Shown in pieces: positions 16,667-25,494 of a DNA stretch of 64,000 nt; within the stretch, counting starts at the first letter, position 1; each line of letters begins with the position of its first letter. Position numbers and translations under genes: made by a program. The notes beneath the pieces are model-generated. The model searched no databases. It had not been told where the DNA came from and saw only the letters and a program-made list of their open reading frames with translations. Source of the DNA: Crossiella sp. S99.2 (GTDB lineage Bacteria > Actinomycetota > Actinomycetes > Mycobacteriales > Pseudonocardiaceae). The stretch is taken from the NCBI RefSeq assembly GCF_023094165.1, contig NZ_JALMDK010000004.1, positions 310,001 through 374,000 of the forward strand, given 5' to 3'.

Positions 16667-17899
16667 ATGACCGAGACCGCGAACGCACCCGCCAAGGCCG
16701 CCTTCCCCGACACCCGGCCCACGGGCTGCCCGTTCGACCCCGCCGCCGAGTACCAGGAGCTGCGCGAAACCGCGCCGGTGAGCCAGGTGAGCTGCCCGGT
16801 CGGCGTGGACGCGTGGCTGGTCACCCGGTACGAGGACGTGCGCAGCGTGCTGGCCGACCCGCGCCTGTCCTCCCGCGCCGCCTCGCCGTCCAACCACGTC
16901 AACACCGAGGCCGATCTGGACGCCCCGGCCGCCCCCGGCTCGATCCTGCACCACGACGGCCCCGAGCACTCCCGGCTGCGCAGGCTGCTGACCCCGGAGT
17001 TCACCGTCAAGCGCATCCAGGCGATGCGGCCCTACATCGCCGACCTGGTGGATCAGCACATCGACAAGATGCTCGAAGGCGCCGAGGCTGACCTGTACCA
17101 CGACTTCGGCCTGCCGATCCCGTCACTGGTCATCTGCGAGCTGCTCGGCGTGCCCTACGCCGACCGGGAGATGTTCCAGGCGGCCAGCGGGGTGCTGCTC
17201 AAGGTCGACATCACCCAGGAGCAGCGGCTGGCGGCCAGCGGGCAGGTCCAGGGCTACATGGCCCAGCTGGTCATGGCCAAGATGGCCAACCCGACCGACG
17301 AGGACCTGCTCGGCAGGCTCATCCAGCGCGCCACCGCCACCGGCACCCCGCTGACCATCGAGGAGCTGGTCACCCTCGGTATCTCGCTGCTCATCGCCGG
17401 GCACGAGACCACCGCGAACATGATCGCGCTCAGCGCCGCCGCGCTGCTGCAGCACCCGGACCGCCTGGCCGAACTGCGCGCGGACGCCTCGATCGCGCCC
17501 GCCGCGGTCGAGGAGATGCTGCGGTACCTCTCGGTGGTGCAGTTCGGCGTGTTCCGCCGGGTGGTCGAGGACCTGCCGATCGGCGAGCAGGTGTTCAAGG
17601 AAGGCGAGTTCGTCATCGCCGCCCTGTCCTCGGGCAACCGGCAGGAGTCGGTCTTCGGCGACCCCGACGAGATCGACTTCAGCCGCAACGCCAGCGCGCA
17701 CCTGACCTTCGGTTACGGCGCCCACCAGTGCCTTGGCCAGCAGCTCGCCCGGGTGGAGCTGCAGGAGGTCTTCGCCAGGCTGTACACCAGGATCCCGACG
17801 CTGCGCCTGGCGATCCCGTTCGAGAACATTGAGTTCAAGCACGACGCACTCGTGTACGGCGTGCGGTCGCTGCCGGTCACCTGGGACGCTCAGGCCTGA
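16667..17899 (+). CDS. Cytochrome P450, CYP105-like
   Basis: 410 residues. I-helix oxygen-binding motif IAGHETTANM (about 245), K-helix EMLRYL (ExxR, about 285) and heme-binding loop HLTFGYGAHQCLG with the axial Cys (about 355). The opening FPDTRPTGCPFDPAAEYQELR resembles CYP105 proteins. The ATG at 16667 has GAGGTC close before it; the in-frame codons back to 16421 encode a C-rich-strand repeat and are not coding. A 3Fe-4S ferredoxin follows after 44 bases as probable electron donor. The substrate cannot be read from sequence. Confidence 0.94.
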   Translation: MTETANAPAKAAFPDTRPTGCPFDPAAEYQELRETAPVSQVSCPVGVDAWLVTRYEDVRSVLADPRLSSRAASPSNHVNTEADLDAPAAPGSILHHDGPEHSRLRRLLTPEFTVKRIQAMRPYIADLVDQHIDKMLEGAEADLYHDFGLPIPSLVICELLGVPYADREMFQAASGVLLKVDITQEQRLAASGQVQGYMAQLVMAKMANPTDEDLLGRLIQRATATGTPLTIEELVTLGISLLIAGHETTANMIALSAAALLQHPDRLAELRADASIAPAAVEEMLRYLSVVQFGVFRRVVEDLPIGEQVFKEGEFVIAALSSGNRQESVFGDPDEIDFSRNASAHLTFGYGAHQCLGQQLARVELQEVFARLYTRIPTLRLAIPFENIEFKHDALVYGVRSLPVTWDAQA

Positions 17900-17943
17900 C
17901 CGGCCGCCGACCGCGACCCACCACCGCACAACAGGAGTTGGAA

Positions 17944-18138
17944 ATGCGCGTCAACATCGACGAAGAAGCCTGCGTAGGCGCCGGTCAGTGTGTGCTGGCC
18001 GCCGCCGAGGTGTTCGACCAGCGGGACGAGGACGGCGTGGTGGTGCTGCTCCAGGAGGAGCCGCCAGCCGAACTGGGTGACGCGGTCCGCGAGGCGGCCG
18101 TGCTGTGCCCCGCGATGGCGATCCACGTCCAGGACTGA
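17944..18138 (+). CDS. [3Fe-4S] ferredoxin partner of the P450
   Basis: 64 residues. The cluster ligands follow the C-x5-C-xn-C-P pattern: CVGAGQC near residues 10-16 and VLCPAMAI near the end. This spacing, with Gly-Ala between the first cysteines, is the SuaB/SoyB-type 3Fe-4S ferredoxin that donates electrons to CYP105 enzymes. AGGAG at 17933-17937 fixes the start at the ATG at 17944 rather than the TTG two codons earlier. Confidence 0.93.
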   Translation: MRVNIDEEACVGAGQCVLAAAEVFDQRDEDGVVVLLQEEPPAELGDAVREAAVLCPAMAIHVQD

Positions 18139-18171
18139 ATTCTCCGGACAATCACATATCTGAACTCCCGG

Positions 18172-18196
18172 CCGGCGCGCGCCAATCGTGCGCCGG
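18172..18196 (+). terminator. Hairpin after the ferredoxin gene
   Basis: CCGGCGC (18172-18178) pairs with GCGCCGG (18190-18196) over an 11-nt loop, 34 bases after the ferredoxin stop. Confidence 0.45.
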
Positions 18197-18361
18197 TCGG
18201 CGACCAATGGGGCTGGCGCAATAACCCCTCCGCTCGCCCAAATGGGAAATACCCATGCTCAGACGGATCAATGCGCCATCCAGCGGACATCCCGCGCACA
18301 CCTACCCAGGCTAGTTTCTCCTCATCCGCCACCACCGGGTAACGGTTTGAGGAGCGCAACG

Positions 18362-19468
18362 ATGCATCGCCCACTCGCTCGCGCGGCCACCGCAGTCGGC
18401 GCGGGCCTGCTGGTCCTGGCCGCCGCCGCAGGCGCCACCACCGGAGCCACCGCCGCCGCGACCCCGGCTGCCGAAACACCCGCCGCGACAGCGCCCGCCG
18501 CCGCAACCTCCGCCCAGGCCGCCGCCGGCACCGCCGCCCAGGCCACGACCGCCACCGGCGCCACCTCGGTCGGCCTGCACAACGCCTACATCCAGGCGAC
18601 CTTCCCGTACCTGGCCGACGCCCTGGACACCGGCGCGGGCATGCTCGAAATCGACATCTGGACGAACTTCTTCGGCACCAGGGACTTCAAGGTCAGCCAC
18701 GACCCCGGCAACAGCAACAACTGCGCGGCCGCGAACACCTACCCGGAGCTGCGCACCGGCGCCCGCAACCAGAACCTGGCCACCTGCCTGCGCAACATCC
18801 GCCTGTGGCACGAGAACAAGCCGAACCACCCGCTGGTCGTGCTCAAGCTCGAACTGAAGAACGGCTTCGACGGCCGCGGCGGCTTCGGCGCCCAGCAACT
18901 GGACCGCGTCATCGCCGACAACCTGGGCGCCGCCAACGTCTTCGGCCCCGCCCAGCTCAAGGGCAGCCACCCCACCCTGGACGCCGCCGCCCAGGCCGGC
19001 GCGTGGCCCACCCGCGCCGCGCTGACCGGCAAGTTCCTGATCCTCGTCGAACGCGGCACATTCGAGGCAGCCAACCCCTTCGACCGCTATCACACCGATG
19101 TGGAGTACGCCGACCGCCTGATCAACGCCAACAGCGCGGGCGCGCTGCCGTCCACCATGGCCTTTCCCGCGATCAACGGCGCCAGCCAGTCCGACCCGCG
19201 CACCGGCGACCGCGGCGCCGACCGCGCGTCCTGGCTGGTCGCCTTCGACGGCGACGCCAGCGCCTACGCCGGCTACCCGGGCAGCTACCTCGGCGGCAAG
19301 TACCTGGTCGTCATGACCGACGCCCACCGGGTCGCCCCGGCGATCGACGGCGTGAACCCGCCGGTCCCCGACGCCCAGGCCCGCGTCCGCGACCTGGCCG
19401 CCAAGGGCGCGACCATCGTCTCCAGCGACTGGCGCAACCCCGCCATCGCCTCTTACACCACCGGCTGA
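18362..19468 (+). CDS. Secreted PI-PLC-like (calcium-dependent phosphatidylinositol phospholipase C fold) protein
   Basis: 368 residues. A signal peptide (about 1-32) is followed by an Ala/Thr/Pro low-complexity stretch (about 33-65) and a TIM-barrel domain resembling Ca-dependent PI-PLC: SVGLHNAYIQ gives the first catalytic His, GMLEIDIWTNFF the acidic metal-site strand and FKVSHDPGN the second His; FLILVERGTFE and ASWLVAFDGD follow. GAGGAG lies before the ATG at 18362. Expected to act outside the cell on phosphodiester lipids, but no substrate can be deduced. Confidence 0.78.
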   Translation: MHRPLARAATAVGAGLLVLAAAAGATTGATAAATPAAETPAATAPAAATSAQAAAGTAAQATTATGATSVGLHNAYIQATFPYLADALDTGAGMLEIDIWTNFFGTRDFKVSHDPGNSNNCAAANTYPELRTGARNQNLATCLRNIRLWHENKPNHPLVVLKLELKNGFDGRGGFGAQQLDRVIADNLGAANVFGPAQLKGSHPTLDAAAQAGAWPTRAALTGKFLILVERGTFEAANPFDRYHTDVEYADRLINANSAGALPSTMAFPAINGASQSDPRTGDRGADRASWLVAFDGDASAYAGYPGSYLGGKYLVVMTDAHRVAPAIDGVNPPVPDAQARVRDLAAKGATIVSSDWRNPAIASYTTG

Positions 19469-19500
19469 CCAGCAGCACCCAGACTGACCAGCACCACCCA

Positions 19501-19539
19501 GCGGCTCCACCAGGACGACCCGGTCCTCGGTGGGGCCGC
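19501..19539 (+). terminator. Hairpin terminator after the PI-PLC-like gene
   Basis: GCGGC, CCACC and AGGAC in the left arm pair with GTCCT, GGTGG and GCCGC in the right arm, with small bulges. It begins 33 bases after the stop and is followed by the pyrimidine-rich TTCCCTTTC. Confidence 0.65.
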
Positions 19540-19917
19540 TTCCCTTTCGGACCGGTCATCCCGTCGCGAACGGTCACCCCGTCCGGGATCGGACGTTGTC
19601 ACCGCATCGGCCCAATCGTAGGATGATTGACCTCCGCACTCAGCGGCCGTGGACGTTGTGCGGGCCGGCCCGCCGCCCTGGCCCGCACGACCCATCGCCG
19701 CGTGCGGATCATGGCGAGGCACCGTGCACAGCGTTCTCACCCCGCATGGCCCTCGCCACGCGGGGCCGGCTCGGACAGCCCAGCACCACTGGCCGCCAAC
19801 CGGACGGCCACCCGGCCCAAGCGCCGGCACGTCAATCCTGGCCAGGTTCAGCCAGTCCACGCCGCAACCCGGCAACGCCCAATCCAGTCGGCTGGATCGT
19901 CCGCGCGTTCTCCTACG
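19540..19917. other. Intergenic stretch without a recognisable gene
   Basis: Between the terminator of the PI-PLC-like gene and the stop of the PAC2 gene I see no frame with plausible composition, no RNA gene and no clear repeat. Open frames on both strands are rich in Arg/Pro/Gly and look like non-coding GC-rich readthrough. Confidence 0.5.
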
Positions 19918-20838
19918 TCAGCTCTCGCGCGGGTCGCCGAAACCCTGCTGCTCGGCCAGGAACCGCTCGACCTCCGCGCCCAGCTCCTCGGCGCTCGGCA
20001 TGTCCTCGGCCGTCTCCAGCAGCAGACTCTCCTTGCCCGCGGCCTCGGCGAACGCGTCGTACTGCCGCTCCAGCGCGCCCACCACCTGCGAGATCTCCTC
20101 CGACTCCACGACCTGCCGCTGCACCTCGGCGTCGGCCCGGCGCGCGGTCTCCCGCAACGAGTCCGCGGGAAGCACCAGCCCGGTCGCCCGCACGACGTGG
20201 TCGAGCAGGGTCATGGCGACCGCCGGATAGGTCGACTGCGCGAGGTAGTGCGGCACCTGCGCGGCGAACCCGACGGCGTCGTGACCGCTCTCGCCCAGAC
20301 GCAGTTCCAGCAACGCGCTCACGTTGCCGGGCACCTGCACCCGGTTGAAGAACGACTGGTGGTCGGAGATCAGTTCCCGGCGCGTCGCGTGGGCCACCAC
20401 ACCCAGCGGTCGCGTGTGCGGAACACCCATGGGAATCCCGTGGAAACCGACCGTCAACCGGACGCCCCACCGTTCGATCAGGCCACGAACTGCCTGAGTG
20501 AAGGCTTCCCACCGCAGATCCGGCTCAGACCCTGTGAGCAAGATGAAGGGGGTGCCGATGGCGTCCTGCAACAGATACACCACCAGCTCGGGAGCCGCAA
20601 AATCGGCCCACCGGTCGGTCGAGTAGGTCATCAGCGGCCGCCGCGACCGGTAGTCGAGCAGGCCGTCCACGTCGAACCGCGCGATCACGCGGTGCTCGTA
20701 GGTCTCCAGCAGGTGCTCGACCAGCACCCGGCCGGCCGCCCCCGCGTCCATGAACCCGTCGAAGTGGTGCAGCAGTACCGCTCCGGTCAGGTCCGGGACA
20801 TCGGAGTCCACCTCGTACAGGTTCTCCGGATCCAGCAC
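19918..20838 (-). CDS. PAC2-family protein (proteasome-assembly-chaperone-like fold)
   Basis: 306 residues. The PAC2 fold is recognised from LTGAVLLHHFDGFMDAGAAG, the ...YRSRRPLMTYSTDRW block, the LLTGSEPDLRWEAF strand and GFHGIPMGVPHTRP. The C-terminus (about 245-305) is a charged coiled coil (ESEEISQVVGALERQYDAF). Several GTG/TTG codons compete for the start; GTG at 20836-20838 is chosen because GGAGG lies 5 bases before it. In actinobacteria these proteins occur in cells that have a proteasome, but a role here is not shown. Confidence 0.88.
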   Translation of the reverse strand: MLDPENLYEVDSDVPDLTGAVLLHHFDGFMDAGAAGRVLVEHLLETYEHRVIARFDVDGLLDYRSRRPLMTYSTDRWADFAAPELVVYLLQDAIGTPFILLTGSEPDLRWEAFTQAVRGLIERWGVRLTVGFHGIPMGVPHTRPLGVVAHATRRELISDHQSFFNRVQVPGNVSALLELRLGESGHDAVGFAAQVPHYLAQSTYPAVAMTLLDHVVRATGLVLPADSLRETARRADAEVQRQVVESEEISQVVGALERQYDAFAEAAGKESLLLETAEDMPSAEELGAEVERFLAEQQGFGDPRES

Positions 20839-21205
20839 CACAGCCTCCAACTTGTCTTTCCACGCGTCCGTATCAAGAACGCCCGACTGGGTGACACCAT
20901 TCCCGCCTGATCAATTTGACGAGCCAGATGATCGCACGGTTATATGCCATACATGGCACCCACCCCCGTCTTCGATCCCATCGTCAGCGCCAGATCAACC
21001 CCCGCACAGCGCCGGCCGCGCCCCACTCCGCTCCGCGCGCACCCGCCGCTGCCGCACCGCGCGCGTCTTCGAACACACCACGAGAAGTCGCCACCTGACA
21101 GCGTTTTTTCGTTACCCACCAACACAATTCCCTGACAAGCAGGTCACGGGTCCCGCCGCTGGCGGCACCGTTTTTCCCCTCCCTCCCCACTCTTAGGCTG
21201 ATGCC
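20839..21205. promoter_or_regulatory. Divergent intergenic region with TGCCAT/ATGGCA repeat
   Basis: The gap between the PAC2 gene and the DUF222-HNH gene is less GC-rich than its surroundings (GTTATATGCCATACATGGCA). It contains the inverted repeat TGCCATACATGGCA at 20945-20958. Nothing else is supported in it. Confidence 0.4.
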
Positions 21206-22250
21206 GTGTTCGAGCAGCTCGCTGTGCTCGACGCACCTCAGCCCCGGTCTGTTGACGCCACGATGGGCGCCCTCTCCGCTGATATGTCCACTGTGGACGA
21301 CAACGCGCTGCTCGATCGGTTGCGGAACTGCCAACGGATCAAGGCATACGTCGAGTCGGTGGAGATGCAGACCCTGGCCAGGTTCGTCGAGCACCGAACC
21401 CATGACAAGTACGGAATCCACGAGTTCGTCGGGGACGAGATCGCCGCGGCGCTGGGCTGGAGCCCACGTGCGGCGGCGGTCCGGCTGGCCACCGCCCTCG
21501 ACCTCCGCCGCCTGCCCAGAACCCTGGAAGCGTTGGGGGAAGGCCGGATCGACTACCCGAAGGCCAAGGCGATCGCCGAGGCCGTCACCCTGCTCACCGA
21601 CGCCCAGGCGGCCGCGGTCGAACAACGGGTGCTGCCCGACGCGGCGGCCCGCAGCGTCGGGCAGCGTTCGTTCGGTGCTGCGCCGCGCGGTCATCCGCGC
21701 CGGCCCACTCACCCAGGCCGCCGTCTGCTACGTCGACAAGCTCGCCCGCACGGTCAAGGACGAGGATCGGACGCTCGACCAGACCGATACCAACGTGGCG
21801 CTGGATCTGTTGTCCGGCAAGGCGAACGGCAGTTCGGCCAGCAGTGAACTCCGGGTGACCGTACCGATCACCGCCGAGATGGCCCGCGAACCGGCCATGG
21901 ACGCCAACATCAAACGACTGCTCACCGGCCCGGACGGCTCGGTGGTCGGCTACGACGCCCGGCGCTACAAGCCGCCGACGTGGATGACCGAACTGGTCAA
22001 GGCGCGCAACCCGCGCCGCACCTTCCCCGGTTGTCGTCGCAAGGCCCACGGTTCGGATCTGGACCACACCATCCCGCACGAGAACGGAGGTCCCACCAGC
22101 CCGCACAACCTCGGTCCGCTGTGCCGTCACCACCACCGGCTCAAGCAGACCGCCGCCTGGCCCAGGCGGCTGCACCAGCATCCAGGTGGCCGCTTCACCT
22201 GGACCTCGCCCACCAACCGCGTCTATCACACCTCCCCGGAGCCGCGATGA
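21206..22250 (+). pseudogene. DUF222/13E12-family HNH endonuclease, split by a one-base frameshift near 21665
   Basis: The first part (to about 21664) reads as the DUF222 N-terminus (MFEQLAVLDAP...LLDRLRNCQRIKAYVESVEMQ...VLPDAAARSVGQ). From about 21666 the continuation (VRSVLRRAVIRAGPLTQAAV) is in a different frame and runs to the HNH nuclease motif SDLDHTIPHENGGPTSPHNL and LCRHHHRLK at the C-terminus. One surplus base next to 21665 explains both. Corrected length would be about 347 residues, normal for this family of widespread, variable-copy actinobacterial genes. A base-calling error or ribosomal slip are alternatives to a true pseudogene. Confidence 0.8.
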
Positions 22251-22361
22251 CCTGAACCGCAAGCCCCGCCCCGCCCGCTGCCGCGCCGCGACCCTCGGCG
22301 CCGGTCGCCGGACAGGCGGACCGACCACCGCGTGCTCCGCTCGGCACGTGCGGGTCGCCGG

Positions 22362-22385
22362 GTGCCTCAGGCCGGCCTGAGGCAC
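22362..22385. terminator. 24-bp perfect palindrome between DUF222-HNH and the hxlR-type gene
   Basis: GTGCCTCAGGCC (22362-22373) is followed directly by its complement GGCCTGAGGCAC (22374-22385). It is 112 bases after the HNH stop and 96 before the HxlR start, so terminator or operator both fit. Confidence 0.5.
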
Positions 22386-22480
22386 TGCCCGGCATCGTCC
22401 ACAAAGGAATTACGAGGACAGGAGATCCCTTCGACCCGAGAGCATTGGGTATTCAAACGGTCTCGTCTACCGTGGGTGGC

Positions 22481-22936
22481 ATGAGCCAGCCGCGCCCGTG
22501 TTCCATCGCCGCCACGCTGGCCGTGGTCGGGGAGAAGTACTCGTTGCTGGTGCTGCGTGAGGTGTTCTACGGGGTGTGCCGGTTCGATGGCATGGTCCGG
22601 AACATCGGGGCACCGCGCGATATTCTCGCCGCCCGGCTGCGGAAGCTGGTCGATGCGGGTGTGTTGGAACGCGTTCAGTACAGCGAGCGGCCTCCGCGGT
22701 TCGAGTATCACGCCACGGAGGCGGGACTGGAGCTACGCGGAGTCCTGCACCTGTTGCGGCAGTGGGGTGATCGGCATCTCGTGGACACACCGCCCGTGAT
22801 GTTCGAGCACAGCTGCGGCAAGGACCTGGAGACGGTCCCGGCCTGCCGGGCCTGCGGCGCCGAACCGGCTGTCGGCGAACTACGCGCGCGGTTCGCCAGT
22901 CCGGAATGGACGCCGCAGGGCCGGGTGGCCGACTGA
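22481..22936 (+). CDS. HxlR-family winged-helix regulator
   Basis: 151 residues. HxlR signature: CSIAATLAVVGEKYSLLVLREVFYGVCRF, then GAPRDILAARLRKLVDAGVLERVQYSERPPRFEYHATEAGLEL covering recognition helix and wing. The tail (about 105-150) has a Cys pair (PACRACGAEP), a small extension that could bind metal. The ATG at 22481 fits the family N-terminus. These regulators normally respond to reactive aldehydes or drugs and control an adjacent gene; no obvious target flanks it. Confidence 0.9.
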   Translation: MSQPRPCSIAATLAVVGEKYSLLVLREVFYGVCRFDGMVRNIGAPRDILAARLRKLVDAGVLERVQYSERPPRFEYHATEAGLELRGVLHLLRQWGDRHLVDTPPVMFEHSCGKDLETVPACRACGAEPAVGELRARFASPEWTPQGRVAD

Positions 22937-23027
22937 CCGCCCTCCCGGTCCCAGCGGGTTCGGGGCGCCTGGCCATCGACAGTTGCTGGACCGAGGCTCG
23001 CGCCCGGCCTGGTTCGCCTCAGACGTG

Positions 23028-23056
23028 GCCAGCCAGCCCGGACTGGACTGGCTGGC
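23028..23056. terminator. Bidirectional hairpin between convergent hxlR-type and KAS genes
   Basis: GCCAGCCAG (23028-23036) pairs with CTGGCTGGC (23048-23056) over an 11-nt loop in the 177-bp convergent gap. Confidence 0.55.
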
Positions 23057-23113
23057 ACACCCTGACGAAGGTCCGCTCCCCGACTCCTGCCCTGGCCCTG
23101 GCCAGGTGGTCGG

Positions 23114-24334
23114 TCAGGCCTTCTTGAAGACCAGCGCGGTGTTGTGGCCGCCGAAGCCGAAGGAGTTCGACAGGGCGGCGTTGATGGGCAGGTTGACCGG
23201 GGTGTCCCTGGTGACCTGGATCTGGAGGTCGTCCTCCGGGTTCTCCAGGTTGCGGGTCGGTGGGACCACGTCGTGGTGGATGGCCAGGACCGTGAAGACC
23301 GCTTCCAGCGCGCCGGCGGCGCCCAGGAGGTGGCCGGTCATGGACTTGGTCGCCGAGACCAGCGGCTGGTGGCCGAAGACGTCGTAGATGGCCTTGGCCT
23401 CCAGCATGTCGCCGCCCGGGGTTCCGGTGGAGTGGGCGTTGACGTGCTGGATGTCGGCGGCGGACAGGCCCGCTTCCTTCAGCGCCGTGGTCATGGCCCT
23501 GATCTGGCCATCGCCCTGGGGGTGCAGGCCGACCATGTCGTAGGCGTCGGAGGTGATGCTGGCGCCGGCGAAGGTCGCGTACGGCGTGCGGCCGCGGGCG
23601 GCGGCCAGGTCGGCGCGTTCGATGATCAGGACGGCGGCGCCTTCGCCGAGGACGAAGCCGTCGCGGCCCTTGTCGTACGGACGGGAGGCGCGGTGTGGTT
23701 CGTCGTTGCGGGTGGACATGGCCTGGGCCTGAGCGAAGCCGGCCATGGTCACCGAGCGGACGCATGCCTCGGTGCCGCCGGTGATCACGATGTCGGCGCG
23801 GCCGAGCCGGATCAGGTCCAGCGCGTGGGCGAGGGCCTCGGCTCCGGTGGCGCAGGCGCTGGCGGGGCAGATGGCGCCGGCGCGGGCGTCCAGGTCGATG
23901 CTGACCGTGGCGGCCGCGCTGTTGGGCATGATCATCTGGACCATGCGCGGGGACACCCGGCGGTAGCCGCGGCCGAGGAGGGCGTCGTAGTTGTCCAGCA
24001 GGGTGCCGACCCCGCCGATGCCGGTGCCCAGCACGACCGCGACGCGGTTCGGGTCGACCGCGCCCTTCTCCAGGCCGGCGTCGGCCCATGCCTCGCGGGC
24101 GGCGACCAGCGCTGCCTGGGCGGACCGGTCCAGTCGGCGGGCCTGCACGCGATCGAGCTGACCGGCCGGGTCGACCGCCATCCGGGCGGCGAGCCGGGCG
24201 GGGAGTTCCTGCGCCCAGTCCTCAGTGAGCGTCTCGACCCCGGACCGGCCGGCCAGCAGCGCGGACCAGGTGTCGGCCGTGGTGCCGCCCAGGGGGCTCA
24301 ACGCGCCGAGCCCGGTGATCACAACCTCGGTCAT
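23114..24334 (-). CDS. Beta-ketoacyl-ACP synthase II-like protein (FabF type)
   Basis: 406 residues, normal for KAS II. The Cys-His-His triad is visible: nucleophile in CPASACATG (about 160), first His in NAHSTGTPGGD (about 298) and second His in TKSMTGHLLGAAG (about 335); the C-terminal NSFGFGGHN glycine turn is intact. Its ATG overlaps the stop of the upstream 4Fe-4S gene by one base (TGATG), so translation is coupled. No ACP, ketoreductase or other fatty-acid gene is nearby, and the Fe-S partner is not a standard FAS component, so a specialised acyl-condensing role is inferred rather than housekeeping lipid synthesis. Confidence 0.92.
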   Translation of the reverse strand: MTEVVITGLGALSPLGGTTADTWSALLAGRSGVETLTEDWAQELPARLAARMAVDPAGQLDRVQARRLDRSAQAALVAAREAWADAGLEKGAVDPNRVAVVLGTGIGGVGTLLDNYDALLGRGYRRVSPRMVQMIMPNSAAATVSIDLDARAGAICPASACATGAEALAHALDLIRLGRADIVITGGTEACVRSVTMAGFAQAQAMSTRNDEPHRASRPYDKGRDGFVLGEGAAVLIIERADLAAARGRTPYATFAGASITSDAYDMVGLHPQGDGQIRAMTTALKEAGLSAADIQHVNAHSTGTPGGDMLEAKAIYDVFGHQPLVSATKSMTGHLLGAAGALEAVFTVLAIHHDVVPPTRNLENPEDDLQIQVTRDTPVNLPINAALSNSFGFGGHNTALVFKKA

Positions 24335-25401
24335 CAACCGTCCTTCTTCTCCTGCCGCGGCCGGGTGACGGGCAGTCCGTCGCGGACTTCCTTCACCGGC
24401 TTGTGCGGGAACCGACGTCGGGCATAGTCCCCGGCCGGCGAGCCGGGGGTGACGTAGAGCGTCTCCACCTTGTCCCGCAAGGGCTTCAGCACGGTGTCCA
24501 TGAAGTCCTTCCGGTCGCGGAGGTAGGGCTCGAGTACATCCTCCCCTGCTGGGCAAACAGCCAGGCAGTAGGCCGCCTTGTAGTTGGGTTTGAAGGCCAG
24601 GCTCTGCCACATGGAGGCGCTCTCGGCGGTGGTGACCCGCTCGCGGTACTCCGCCGCGTCCGCACTCTCCGCGATCGTCTCCACCCAGTCGGTGAAGCCG
24701 CCCATGAACTCGCGGTAGTTGTGGGTGGCGCAGACGCGGAAGTCGAACTCCCCGTTCTTGCCGATTGCCCCGACCGGGCAAGCCGCGACGCAGAGCTTGC
24801 ACTCCAGGCAGGGGTTGTAGTCCAGCTTCGCGCCGCAGGCGCTGACCTCGGCGTCGAGGAGCAGGGTGGCCAGCAGCACGAAGTTGCCGAACCTGGGGTG
24901 GATGACGTTGCGGTGGATGCCCATCGCACCCAGGCCCGCGGCCACCGCGACCGGTTTGTGCGCGATCACCCAGATCCGGCCGGGGTAGTTCTCCATCTCC
25001 ATCGGGAAGGTGGCGGAGGGGTTCAGCGCGCGGTGGCCGGCGTCCTCCAGCGCGCGGACGATGCTGCGCGCGGCCTCGTTGATGATCTCGCCGGTGCGGT
25101 GGAACTCCTGGTTGGCGACACTGCGCGCGGGTGAGCGGACGTTGTCCCGGTTCATCCGCGCCACCAGCGAGATCAGGCTGCGGGTGCCGGGCAGGGCGTG
25201 CAGCGCGGGCTCGCGTTCACCGGCCAGGTCCGGGTGGTCCAGCGGCACCACGCCCATATCGTCGGCGCCCGCCGCCAGACACAGTTCGCGCAGCCAGTCC
25301 GCGTCGATCACCCGGGGCGCGCGGGGACCGGTCGCGGCCTGCCGGGCACGGACCGCGCGCACCGAGGGATGGTTCGCGAGGCGGGCCGGAAGTCTTGCCA
25401 T
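24334..25401 (-). CDS. 4Fe-4S dicluster protein related to epoxyqueuosine-reductase/reductive-dehalogenase-like ferredoxins
   Basis: 355 residues, no signal peptide. A central domain with LARMNRDNVRSPAR and GLGAMGIHRNVIHPRFGNFVLLATLLLDAEV resembles the QueG/reductive-dehalogenase scaffold. It is followed by a bacterial ferredoxin motif CLECKLCVAACPVGAIG (about 222-236) and a second Cys set CATHNYREF...YCLAVCPAGED (about 250-308). The usual tRNA-modification context is missing. First gene of a two-gene operon with the KAS, divergent from a WYL regulator over an 11-bp-arm operator. Probable cytoplasmic redox enzyme; substrate unknown. Confidence 0.8.
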   Translation of the reverse strand: MARLPARLANHPSVRAVRARQAATGPRAPRVIDADWLRELCLAAGADDMGVVPLDHPDLAGEREPALHALPGTRSLISLVARMNRDNVRSPARSVANQEFHRTGEIINEAARSIVRALEDAGHRALNPSATFPMEMENYPGRIWVIAHKPVAVAAGLGAMGIHRNVIHPRFGNFVLLATLLLDAEVSACGAKLDYNPCLECKLCVAACPVGAIGKNGEFDFRVCATHNYREFMGGFTDWVETIAESADAAEYRERVTTAESASMWQSLAFKPNYKAAYCLAVCPAGEDVLEPYLRDRKDFMDTVLKPLRDKVETLYVTPGSPAGDYARRRFPHKPVKEVRDGLPVTRPRQEKKDG

Positions 25402-25428
25402 GACACGCTCCCGAGGTCAGCTGGAAAA

Positions 25429-25459
25429 TCAAACTCACCATGTCATCGGGTGAGTTTGA
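25429..25459. promoter_or_regulatory. 11-bp-arm inverted repeat operator between the WYL regulator and the KAS operon
   Basis: TCAAACTCACC (25429-25439) and GGTGAGTTTGA (25449-25459) are perfect complements with a 9-nt centre, in the 93-bp divergent gap. Likely operator of the WYL/HTH regulator controlling both directions. Confidence 0.78.
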
Positions 25460-25494
25460 AATCAAGACCTACCGGTTCGCGGCAGAATGAGGCG

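Noticed and set aside
19453-19875. Minus-strand open frame of 140 codons
   Set aside because: Overlaps the PI-PLC-like terminator, has no ribosome site and no family resemblance.
21206-22250. Programmed frameshift in DUF222-HNH
   Set aside because: No slippery heptamer or downstream structure was evident, so a plain indel or base-calling error is the simpler reading.
24334-25401. Housekeeping epoxyqueuosine reductase (QueG)
   Set aside because: Scaffold and Fe-S motifs are similar, but the operon with a KAS and the WYL regulator do not fit queuosine synthesis; kept as related protein only.
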